Below are positions 1-5,065 of a stretch of DNA of 5,258 nt, in pieces. Numbering within the stretch: position 1 is the stretch's first letter; each line of letters starts with the position of its first letter. The stretch spans positions 1 to 5,258 of the forward strand of contig CAVOBC010000341.1 of assembly GCA_963693635.1 (NCBI GenBank). Direction: 5' to 3'. Source of the DNA: CAVOBC01 sp963693635 (GTDB lineage: Bacteria; Pseudomonadota; Gammaproteobacteria; Pseudomonadales; Azotimanducaceae). The notes under the pieces were generated by a model. The model saw nothing but the letters and a program-made list of their open reading frames with translations. It had not been told where the DNA came from and ran no database searches. The position numbers and the translations under genes are program-made.

Positions 1-369
1 CTCGCCGGGCGCCACATCATCCCGGGAATCTACTCGGCGGACCCGGCTGTACTGGCCCTTGCGAGTCAGTTGCTGATCATCCTGGCCGTGTATCTAATGG
101 CCGACTGCATCCAGGCGACAACAGTCGGCTGTCTGCGCGGGTACAAGGACACGCGGGTGCCGATGGTGATCTCGTTTGCCGGGTACTGGATGATCGCCTT
201 GCCTCTCGGTGTCGTACTCGGTTTCGGTTACGTCGGTTCGGAACTCGGCGTCTTCGGCTTCTGGATGGGCATGGCGGTTGGCCTTGTCATCGTCGCGATT
301 CTGGCATGTGTGCGCCTGTACCAAACGGCCACCAACGATGAGCGGATCGCGCGCTTTCTCGCGATCTGA
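1..369 (+). CDS. MATE-family multidrug exporter (NorM-type), C-terminal part, 5' end outside the window
   Basis: The frame is open from base 1 to a TGA at 367-369, giving 122 residues of the C-terminal end of an inner-membrane MATE antiporter. Proteins of this family export cationic drugs and dyes in exchange for Na+ or H+. The family signature lies around codons 35-55: a transmembrane stretch with the DxxQ element (ADCIQ), followed by CLRGYKDTRVPM, which is close to the NorM consensus LRGYKDT+xP. Three hydrophobic segments can be seen at about codons 18-40, 53-75 and 82-104, fitting TM10-TM12, and a short charged tail follows. The upstream IIPGIYSADPAV stretch matches the loop before TM10. 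No in-frame stop interrupts the segment. A TTG inside it (position 70) is not the true start, because family similarity continues upstream of it. The family is clear; NorM itself rather than a close MATE paralogue cannot be decided from the C-terminus. Confidence 0.9.
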   Translation, partial: LAGRHIIPGIYSADPAVLALASQLLIILAVYLMADCIQATTVGCLRGYKDTRVPMVISFAGYWMIALPLGVVLGFGYVGSELGVFGFWMGMAVGLVIVAILACVRLYQTATNDERIARFLAI

Positions 370-392
370 GATCGAGTGGGGCGTTTGACGCC
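362..392 (+). other. Short inverted repeats at the end of the MATE gene
   Basis: Two small dyads lie here. CGATCT/AGATCG (362-367 and 369-374, one-base centre) spans the stop codon. GGCGT-ttg-ACGCC (380-392) follows at once. No T-tract follows either, so an intrinsic terminator is not well supported. They may form a weak 3' stem. The rest of the 179-bp gap up to the kinase gene shows no convincing -35/-10 pair and no small gene. Confidence 0.3.
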
Positions 393-536
393 ACGGCTCC
401 CTCCTGCAACGATCTTCGCGATTCGATGTACCGCCAATTCTCTCAGCGAAAAGATGTGCCTCGGGGAAACCGATGCCTATGGTAGCGGAGGCTCCCACGT
501 CCCCTTCGATTGATGTAGGCTTGCGAGAAAACAAGC

Positions 537-541
537 GGGAG
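537..541 (+). promoter_or_regulatory. Ribosome binding site that sets a TTG start for the kinase gene
   Basis: GGGAG lies 7 nt upstream of the TTG at 549-551. No ATG or GTG in this frame near the 5' end has a comparable site, and the N-terminal length fits the kinase family. The TTG start may lower translation. Confidence 0.6.
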
Positions 542-548
542 ACACACG

Positions 549-1574
549 TTGTCCAACGACACTACCGATGGAATTGATGCCGAGAAGGTCTCGGCGTGGC
601 TTGACGCCAACATCGACCACGCCAGCCCACCCTTCGAGTACGGCCTGATCTCTGGCGGCAAATCCAACCTGACCTACCGCGTGGAAGACGCCGCCGGCAA
701 CACCTTTGTATTGCGCAGGCCACCACTCGGGCACGTTCTGCAAAGCGCTCACGACATGGCGCGTGAACATCGGATCGTCTCCGCGCTTGCAGGATCGGGG
801 GTCCCGGTCGCCGCGACGTGGGGGTTATGCCAGGACGAGGCTATCAACAACGCCGATTTTTACATCATGGATTGTGTCGAGGGCACCGTGCTGCACGATG
901 CGACGGCGGCGGAAACGCTGAGCGCCGCCGAACGACAGGAATTCGGCCGTGACGTCGCCGACGTGCTCGTCAAACTGCACAACCTCGAACCATCCGACGT
1001 CGGGCTTGGCGAACTGGGTCGGCGCGAAGCCTATCTTGATCGCCAGTTGAAGCGTTGGACAGGTCAGTGGGAGCAGACCAAGACGCACGAGGAACCAGAA
1101 ATGGACGAGTGCCTGCGGCTGCTGGGCGAACGCAAGCCGGAGCAGGTAGGCGCATCGATCGTCCACGGCGACTATCGGCCCGGCAACTTCATGGCCCAGG
1201 GTGGCAAAATCGGCGCGGTCTTCGACTGGGAACTGTGCACCCTCGGCGATCCGCTTGCCGATGTCGGTTACCTGCTCAACAATTGGCACCAACCTGACGA
1301 ACCCATGACGGCGACGGCGGAGATACCGCCGATCTCGATCGGGGGTTTCCCCACCCGCGAGGAACTGTGCGCCTGGTACGCCGACGGCACCGGCCGGGAT
1401 CTGTCACAGATCGACTACTACCGCGCCTTCTCCCACTGGCGCCTCGCGTGCATCGTCCAGGGCGTCTACAAGCGATTCCTCATGGGTGCCATGGGCGATC
1501 AGGAGATGGATCTGGAAGGCTACCGAGCCGGCGTAGGACGCATGGCCACCAGCGCCCTCGAGTTACTCCACTAA
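549..1574 (+). CDS. Phosphotransferase-family (APH fold) kinase of the ACAD10/11 N-terminal type
   Basis: This is a complete 341-residue soluble, cytoplasmic kinase. Visible motifs are a nucleotide loop GGKSNLTY at residues 36-43, VLRRPPLG at 54-61 where the APH ATP-lysine region lies, AREHR at 71-75 carrying the helix-C-type glutamate, the catalytic Brenner motif HGDYRPGN at 206-213 (Asp208 as base, Asn213 for metal) and the metal-binding DWE at 226-228, followed by LGDPLADVGYLL. The VLRR, DWELCTLGDPLADV and C-terminal YKRF features are typical of the kinase domain fused to acyl-CoA dehydrogenase in animal ACAD10/11 and free-standing in many proteobacteria. In that family the kinase phosphorylates 4-hydroxyacyl substrates on the way to 2-enoyl-CoA. 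Aminoglycoside resistance is therefore unlikely. Arginine at the usual ATP-lysine position looks like a subfamily trait, not decay. No acyl-CoA dehydrogenase gene is adjacent. The substrate is inferred, not shown. Confidence 0.88.
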   Translation: MSNDTTDGIDAEKVSAWLDANIDHASPPFEYGLISGGKSNLTYRVEDAAGNTFVLRRPPLGHVLQSAHDMAREHRIVSALAGSGVPVAATWGLCQDEAINNADFYIMDCVEGTVLHDATAAETLSAAERQEFGRDVADVLVKLHNLEPSDVGLGELGRREAYLDRQLKRWTGQWEQTKTHEEPEMDECLRLLGERKPEQVGASIVHGDYRPGNFMAQGGKIGAVFDWELCTLGDPLADVGYLLNNWHQPDEPMTATAEIPPISIGGFPTREELCAWYADGTGRDLSQIDYYRAFSHWRLACIVQGVYKRFLMGAMGDQEMDLEGYRAGVGRMATSALELLH

Positions 1575-1679
1575 CCTCTCCCTCCTCTCTCCCTTACGAA
1601 CTTCAACGACACACACCAAAACCGGCTTACAACGCCTCGTTGTGTCGCACAGATCGGGGGGCCGATTTCGCACAGTCAA

Positions 1680-1718
1680 GTGAGCCCATTTTCGTCTCAG
1701 TCACGAAAACCGGCTCAC
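1680..1718. repeat. Long hairpin at the junction of repeat copies 1 and 2
   Basis: GTGAGCC (1680-1686) pairs with GGCTCAC (1712-1718). After a 2-nt internal mismatch, TTTTCGT (1689-1695) pairs with ACGAAAA (1703-1709), leaving a 7-nt loop, CTCAGTC. That is 14 paired bases in 39 nt. The outer arms recur at the next junction, GTGAGC 1768-1773 with GCTCAC 1818-1823, with inner TTTCG/CGAAA arms at 1778-1782 and 1792-1796. The dyad is therefore part of the repeat design rather than chance. No U-tract follows on either strand. Confidence 0.75.
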
Positions 1719-1783
1719 AGCGCCTGACAGCGTCGCACAGACCCGGGGGTCGATTTCGCACGGTCAAGTGAGCCAGGTTTCGT

Positions 1784-1817
1784 CTCAGCCGCGAAAACTT
1801 CTCAGCCGCAAAAACTA
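1784..1817. repeat. 17-bp direct duplication inside the repeat array
   Basis: CTCAGCCGCGAAAACTT (1784-1800) is followed at once by CTCAGCCGCAAAAACTA (1801-1817), with 15 of 17 bases identical. The duplication separates copy 2 from the partial third copy and lengthens the second hairpin's loop region. It probably arose by slippage within the array. Confidence 0.7.
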
Positions 1818-1872
1818 GCTCACAATGCCTGGCCGTGTCGGGCAGAAGGTCGGGCCGATGTCGCACGCCGAC

Positions 1873-1895
1873 TGCAGCGGTCGGCTATCGCTGCA
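1873..1895. other. Hairpin across the dioxygenase remnant's stop codon
   Basis: TGCAGCG (1873-1879) and CGCTGCA (1889-1895) form a 7-bp stem with a 9-nt loop that contains the remnant's terminal stop (1885-1887 on the minus strand). It could be what is left of a 3' stem of the original gene. There is no T-tract. Confidence 0.35.
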
Positions 1896-2085
1896 AGTCG
1901 GGCTTGTCGCCGCAGATGGTGATGCGCTCGACCACACGGCGGTTTGGGTAGAAGTCGGCGGCGGCGTAGTGCTAGGTGCAGCGATTGTCCTAAAATGCCA
2001 CGAGTCGACCTGCCATCAAAAAGCGACATTGATACTCGGGTATCCGCGCCTGGGGATACAAATGCACAAGCAGCTTGGTCAGCAA
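1885..2085 (-). pseudogene. Remnant of a TauD/TfdA-family 2-oxoglutarate/Fe(II) dioxygenase, C-terminal end only
   Basis: The minus-strand frame ending in the stop at 1885-1887 reads LLTKLL, then ARIPEYQCRF, AF-stop-DNRCT-stop-HYAAADFYPNRR, VVERITICGDKPDLQR and stop. This matches the C-terminus of TauD-like enzymes (in E. coli TauD, WDNRVTQHYANADYLPQRR ... HRATILGDKP). The two internal TAG codons (1990-1992 and 1972-1974) sit exactly where the family has Trp and Gln, and each is one base change away (TGG and CAG to TAG). The distal iron ligand His (codon 1969-1971; His255 of TauD) and the 2-oxoglutarate-binding Arg fifteen residues later (codon 1924-1926; Arg270) are still readable. Upstream of about 2085 no frame resembles the family, so the N-terminal two thirds with the HxD motif are gone. 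Intact relatives hydroxylate taurine, alkylsulfonates or similar compounds. The original substrate cannot be told. Confidence 0.72.
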
Positions 2086-2123
2086 ACGGACGCACGTCGC
2101 CGCCGCCCGCCTCCCCATTTGAC

Positions 2124-2143
2124 CCGCACGTCATCCCGTGCGG
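2124..2143. other. GC-rich hairpin in the intergenic region
   Basis: CCGCACG (2124-2130) and CGTGCGG (2137-2143) form a perfect 7-bp stem with a 6-nt loop. No T-run follows on either strand. It lies just outside the recognisable end of the dioxygenase remnant and about 30 bp upstream of a TTGACA box. Its role is unknown. Confidence 0.4.
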
Positions 2144-2174
2144 CAAACACCAACGCGGCAGCCCCGGCTCACGC

Positions 2175-2209
2175 TTGACAGACGGTCCGATTCGGCTGCG
2201 GGTTCTAAA
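2175..2209 (+). promoter_or_regulatory. Tentative sigma-70 promoter for the zinc-finger gene
   Basis: A perfect TTGACA (2175-2180) is followed by an A/T patch TTCTAAA (2203-2209), the only one before the start codon. The spacing is about 22 nt to TTCTAA, longer than the usual 16-18, so the -10 assignment is weak. A start of transcription shortly after 2209 would leave a very short leader before the ribosome binding site. Confidence 0.25.
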
Positions 2210-2216
2210 CGTACGC

Positions 2217-2224
2217 AAGAGGAG
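2217..2224 (+). promoter_or_regulatory. Strong ribosome binding site that sets the zinc-finger gene start at 2233
   Basis: AAGAGGAG ends 8 nt before the GTG at 2233. The other in-frame GTG at 2224 overlaps this site and so cannot be the start. Starting at 2233 gives MQCPKC, the usual N-terminus of this family. Confidence 0.75.
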
Positions 2225-2232
2225 TGAACACA

Positions 2233-2580
2233 GTGCAGTGCCCGAAGTGCGAGAGCGATATGGAGCGTGTGATTCACCAGGGGATCGAGGTGGATCGCTC
2301 CACACTGTGCAAGGGGCTGTGGTTTGACTTCCTTGAAAAAGACACGGTTGTGCAGGCCGCTGGCGCCTTCGACACCGGCAGTTCAACCCGGGGCAAACGT
2401 TTCGACGCGATTCGTGACGTCAACTGCCCGCGTTGCAAGGCAAACGGTCACGGATGCCCGGCAAAGTCACATCGACGACGAATCCTGCCCCGAATGCCAG
2501 GGCACCTTTTTCGACGCCGGCGAGTACCGCGACCTCGCCGAGTTCACGCTGCTCGAACGGATTGTTGCGCGCTTTAAAGC
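2233..2580 (+). pseudogene. Frameshifted two-finger zf-TFIIB (COG3809-like) zinc-ribbon protein
   Basis: The frame from GTG 2233 reads MQCPKC, then QGIEVDRSTLCKGLWFD, then a linker, then NCPRCK (Cys65 and Cys68). It next becomes nonsense and stops at 2575-2577. The plus-one frame takes over at about 2447 with TDARQSHIDDESCPECQG and TFFDAGEYRDLAEF, which is the second half of the same domain. Relatives read CKxxMxxMVDxxQ across this point, so about three residues plus a base are missing, best explained by a small deletion of about 8 bp or a 1-bp error near 2441-2450. The first finger has Ser (2299-2301) where the family has Cys in DRCxxCKG, leaving three of four zinc ligands, a second sign of decay. 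In the shifted frame the next stop is at 2708-2710, inside the convergent gene, so the original C-terminus near 2580 is also unclear. The family's function is poorly known. A sequencing error could explain the shift but not the Cys change. Confidence 0.75.
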
Positions 2581-2608
2581 TAACGGTTGCCCGTGCCCTC
2601 AAGATCCC

Positions 2609-4600
2609 TCAGGGGCCGTCCAGATACCACGTGGCCGGATGATAGGACAACGTCCAACGATTATCCCAGCCCCAGATGCCGTTAGGCACCACATTCTTAA
2701 GGCGCTTTGACACCACGACAGGATGGGGTGCCAGGCCCACCGTCCCCATCGTCCAGATATTCTCAGCAGCAGTCCCCAGCACATGCCTGGCGGCCGCTTT
2801 TCGCTCTGAGTCAATCATGGTCGTGCGCATGAGATCGGTCGATCGCAGCACATCTTTCAGGATCTGAGGAGGCTCTTCACCCAACTCACCATCTGTTTGA
2901 TAGTACCGTGCCCAATTGTTCCACAAACTGCGGTCCCAGCCCGTTGAGCGGGGCGCAAACCAGTCGGGAATGAGCGGAAACAGTATGTCGGTCACCCGAT
3001 CCGCATGCCACACCGTCATCTGCATTTTGTTCGCCTGCGCCCGCGCCGACTGCAGCGCGCGATCGACCATCTTGAGGCGCACATCCAGGCCGATTTCGTG
3101 CCAGTAGTCGATAACGAGCTCCAGCGAGATCGCTTTCGGGGTTTCAAAGTCCAGAAACTCGAGCGTTATCGTCAGATCAGTCCCGTCCCCATATTCCAGC
3201 AAGCCGTCGCCATCGGCATCCCTCAGCCCGATCTGGGCCAGCAACTGTCGCGATAACGCGGGATCGTACTGGGAATGGGCAAGCGCAAACGCCTCCTCGT
3301 AGTAGGAACTCGTCGGATGCGCAGAGACCTGGCGCGGCACCCCGCGACCAAAGTAGATGATCTCATTCATCTCTCGGCGATTGATCGCATAGGACAACGC
3401 CCGGCGAAAACGCTTGTCCCAGTAGAGCGCCCGCAACTTCGCGTCCGGGAAATTGTAGTTCGGTTGTATCGCCACGTCGCTTGCGTGCACCCGTGTCCAG
3501 ATGTGAACGTCAACGAGGCCGTTGCGCTCACCGAGCTTGAGTATCGGGATGTCCTGCGTGCGCAGCGCGTACGCCGCAAAGTCGAGTTGCCCGGACGACG
3601 CCATCGCGGTCACAAGCGCCGAGTTATCCACAATCACCTGGGCGTCGATCGTGTCCACGTATGGCAACTGCCGACCTTCAGAGTCAATCTTCGGATAGTA
3701 CGGATTGCGCGCGTATTTCATCATGGTCGGCGTGCGACTGATCACCTGGAAGGCACGCAGCGTTGGCGTTTCAGCGGCGTCTTCGATCCTCGCCATCCGC
3801 AGGTTGTCGATATAGGCCATCCAGCTAATAAAACCCTTCTCCCGGATGATCTCGTTGACGGTGTCGGGATCTGCGTAGGACGGGTGAAACTGCGCGAAAT
3901 GATGCTCCGGGTCTACGAGAAAGTTTCCGTACTGGGCGATCAGAAATACAAAAAGCGGATTCGGTTCACGAAAAACATAGCGAAAGTTGAGGTCATCAAT
4001 CTTCTCGATCTTGCCGCCCAGCACCAGCCGCGACGTCACCGGCGAGTACTCCTTGTCGAGCCAGATGTGGTTGAACGTAAAGAGGAAGTCGTCACTCGTC
4101 AGAGGATGACCATCCGACCATTTGATGCCTGAGCGCAGATGGATGGTCGTTACTTTGCCATCAGCACTGACTTCCCAGGAGTGCGCGAGATTGGGCAAGA
4201 GTGTCCGCATATCCGCGGAGATCGTGAGCGCTGACTCCCAATTGAAAAACTGCCAACTATCGCCCAGCGTGATCACCGCGTTGCCGCCATAGCGGCCATT
4301 GCTCTCATACGCGTCAATCACGATCGGATCGTCCGGTAGTCGCTCCTTAACCGGCGGCAAACCCCGGTTGTCGAGGTACGGACTCTGGGAAAACGAGGTC
4401 ACACCCGATTCACTGGCTGACCTCGGTGGGGCATACCAGGAGGTTGGCCAGCCCATCTCGCTACGCTGCGCGGCGGCCACGGACAATCGGGCTGAACCTG
4501 GGTCGTCAGCATCCACCGCGGGGCTGGCGATCACCAGGACGAGGAGCCCAACGACCCCAGACCATCGCCGCCTTGCGGCCAAACGGATGTCATTCATCAT
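2609..4600 (-). CDS. Family-5 extracellular solute-binding protein (SBP_bac_5) of a peptide-type ABC transporter
   Basis: This is a complete 663-residue periplasmic binding protein that would deliver peptides or a similar ligand to an inner-membrane ABC permease. Residues 1-31 form a Sec-type signal: positive n-region (IRLAARRR), hydrophobic core GVVGLLVLVIA, and a likely cleavage after AVDA at 31. The family-5 signature follows: LLPNLAHSWEVSADGKVTTI (134-153), LRSGIKWSDGHPLTSDDF (155-172), YARNPYYPKID (296-306) then GRQLPYVD, and DKRFRRALSYAINR (395-408). A DADGDGLLE loop (461-469) looks calcium-binding, as in many relatives. No lipobox cysteine is seen, so the protein is probably soluble. 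The start at 4600 is chosen because AGGAG sits 8 nt upstream and the signal peptide begins there; a longer reading frame to 4687 would add 29 low-complexity residues ahead of it. Length is at the upper end for the family. No permease or ATPase gene is adjacent. Ligand not predictable. Confidence 0.9.
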   Translation of the reverse strand: MMNDIRLAARRRWSGVVGLLVLVIASPAVDADDPGSARLSVAAAQRSEMGWPTSWYAPPRSASESGVTSFSQSPYLDNRGLPPVKERLPDDPIVIDAYESNGRYGGNAVITLGDSWQFFNWESALTISADMRTLLPNLAHSWEVSADGKVTTIHLRSGIKWSDGHPLTSDDFLFTFNHIWLDKEYSPVTSRLVLGGKIEKIDDLNFRYVFREPNPLFVFLIAQYGNFLVDPEHHFAQFHPSYADPDTVNEIIREKGFISWMAYIDNLRMARIEDAAETPTLRAFQVISRTPTMMKYARNPYYPKIDSEGRQLPYVDTIDAQVIVDNSALVTAMASSGQLDFAAYALRTQDIPILKLGERNGLVDVHIWTRVHASDVAIQPNYNFPDAKLRALYWDKRFRRALSYAINRREMNEIIYFGRGVPRQVSAHPTSSYYEEAFALAHSQYDPALSRQLLAQIGLRDADGDGLLEYGDGTDLTITLEFLDFETPKAISLELVIDYWHEIGLDVRLKMVDRALQSARAQANKMQMTVWHADRVTDILFPLIPDWFAPRSTGWDRSLWNNWARYYQTDGELGEEPPQILKDVLRSTDLMRTTMIDSERKAAARHVLGTAAENIWTMGTVGLAPHPVVVSKRLKNVVPNGIWGWDNRWTLSYHPATWYLDGP

Positions 4601-4608
4601 GGGTGTGA

Positions 4609-4613
4609 CTCCT
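4609..4613 (-). promoter_or_regulatory. Ribosome binding site of the solute-binding protein gene
   Basis: On the minus strand AGGAG lies 8 nt before ATG 4598-4600 and 11 nt before the next ATG (4595-4597). It favours the first ATG and excludes the upstream extension to 4687. Confidence 0.75.
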
Positions 4614-4943
4614 GATCGACCGAAGGTCCGGTGCGGTCCCGCAGAGGACGGTGCGCCTGACAAGCCCGCGCTGCCGTAACGTCCCAATCATGGACCACTT
4701 CGTTCCGAGCGCACAACTGCGCAAAGCCCATCGTCAACGGTTCAACGCCAGAAGCACAACTCAGCAGAGCGGCGCGGCGCACCGCGCAGGGTACGGCAAC
4801 AGGTACTGAACGCGCTGCCATGCGCCGTCGCGTCCGTACCGGCGACATTGGATGACACCTCGCCCATGCAGGCGAGTGGTCATGACCCGCGCAGACGAGC
4901 TCGTTCCTGTCACAGAACTCTGTTCTGGGGCGGGCACTGGCGT

Positions 4944-4963
4944 GCGGTGCAGGGATGCACCGC
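4944..4963. repeat. Perfect 8-bp hairpin with GGGA loop
   Basis: GCGGTGCA (4944-4951) and TGCACCGC (4956-4963) pair around GGGA. On the plus strand it is followed by CATTTTCC, a weak T-tract, so it could act as a terminator for plus-strand transcription. On the minus strand its loop region reads GCATCCCTGC, reminiscent of small palindromes with a CATCC loop in GC-rich proteobacteria. Confidence 0.6.
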
Positions 4964-4971
4964 CATTTTCC

Positions 4972-5001
4972 GCAGGCCTCTTCCCTGCAAGCCTCTTTTC
5001 T
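4972..5001. repeat. 15-bp imperfect tandem duplication
   Basis: GCAGGCCTCTTCCCT (4972-4986) is followed directly by GCAAGCCTCTTTTCT (4987-5001), with 12 of 15 bases identical. It sits between two hairpins and is part of the structured block. Confidence 0.55.
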
Positions 5002-5004
5002 GTA

Positions 5005-5031
5005 AAAAAGTGCAAGGTTTGTTTGCAAACC
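5005..5031 (-). terminator. Weak candidate terminator reading leftwards
   Basis: GGTTTG (5016-5021) and CAAACC (5026-5031) form a 6-bp stem with a 4-nt loop. An alternative stem TGCAA/TTGCA overlaps it (5011-5015 with 5024-5028). On the minus strand these are followed by a run of six T (5004-5009 region). The stems are short and AT-rich, and the spacing to the T-run is good only for the alternative stem, so this is tentative. Confidence 0.25.
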
Positions 5032-5035
5032 GACT

Positions 5036-5065
5036 CCCAAGAATCGTCAGGATGACGATTTTGGG
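5036..5065. repeat. Strong 13-bp inverted repeat
   Basis: CCCAA (5036-5040) plus AATCGTCA (5042-5049) pair with TGACGATT (5053-5060) plus TTGGG (5061-5065). Only G5041 is bulged, and the loop is GGA. No T-tract follows on either strand. It could be an operator, a transcript-stabilising stem or the end of a small mobile repeat. Confidence 0.65.

Larger units (their letters stand above)
1621..1870. repeat. 88-bp tandem palindromic repeat, two full copies and a partial third
   Basis: Copy 1 is 1621-1708 and copy 2 is 1709-1796. A hand alignment gives 72 of 88 identical bases with no gaps. A diverged partial third copy (1814 to about 1870) follows a short internal duplication. Each full unit carries an ACCGGCTYAC start, a TGTCGCACAG-type box, a CGATTTCGCAC box, TCAAGTGAGCC and TTTCGTCTCAG. 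At the copy 1/2 junction the repeat forms a long stem (see 1680-1718). Reading frames through it on the minus strand are artefacts of the repeat and carry no domain. The structure resembles clustered intergenic palindromic elements such as REP/BIME-like families, but I cannot assign it to a known one. It lies about 15 bp from the stop codon of the dioxygenase remnant. Confidence 0.8.
1575..2232. other. 658-bp stretch without an intact gene
   Basis: This gap holds a pyrimidine-rich leader just after the kinase stop (1576-1596), the 88-bp repeat array (1621-1870), a small hairpin (1873-1895), a dioxygenase gene remnant on the minus strand (1885-2085) and a GC-rich segment (2086-2170) with one hairpin (2124-2143). 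It ends with the promoter and ribosome binding region of the zinc-finger gene. Open frames on the plus strand across 1825-2327 are low-complexity antisense of the remnant and match no family I recognise. No T-tract terminator follows the kinase gene. Confidence 0.7.

Noticed and set aside
94..534. 146-codon minus-strand open frame
   Set aside because: Its left part is antisense to the clear MATE coding sequence and the remainder shows no recognisable domain.
549..1574. Aminoglycoside resistance kinase
   Set aside because: The fold and Brenner motif are shared, but the surrounding motifs (VLRRPPLG, DWELCTLGDPLADV) are those of the ACAD10/11 kinase group rather than APH resistance enzymes.
1627..1866. 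79-codon minus-strand open frame in the repeat
   Set aside because: It is the translation of the 88-bp repeat, with the same peptide pattern recurring once per unit, and has no start signal.
1621..1870. CRISPR array
   Set aside because: The 88-bp units are contiguous, without short identical repeats separated by unique spacers, and no cas genes are present.
1825..2327. Plus-strand open frames of 117 and 127 codons
   Set aside because: They are antisense to the dioxygenase remnant or run through repeat and promoter sequence; composition is low in complexity with Arg/Pro/Ala runs.
1820..2386. 188-codon minus-strand open frame
   Set aside because: It is out of frame with the dioxygenase match, is rich in Arg and Ser, and overlaps the zinc-finger gene antisense; the TauD-like residues appear in a different frame.
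3275..4132. 285-codon plus-strand open frame
   Set aside because: It lies entirely antisense to the solute-binding protein gene, has an Arg/Val/His-rich composition without any domain, and its minus-strand counterpart carries clear family motifs.
4601..4687. 29-residue N-terminal extension of the solute-binding protein
   Set aside because: It would bury the signal peptide and lacks a ribosome binding site, whereas the ATG at 4600 has AGGAG at ideal spacing.
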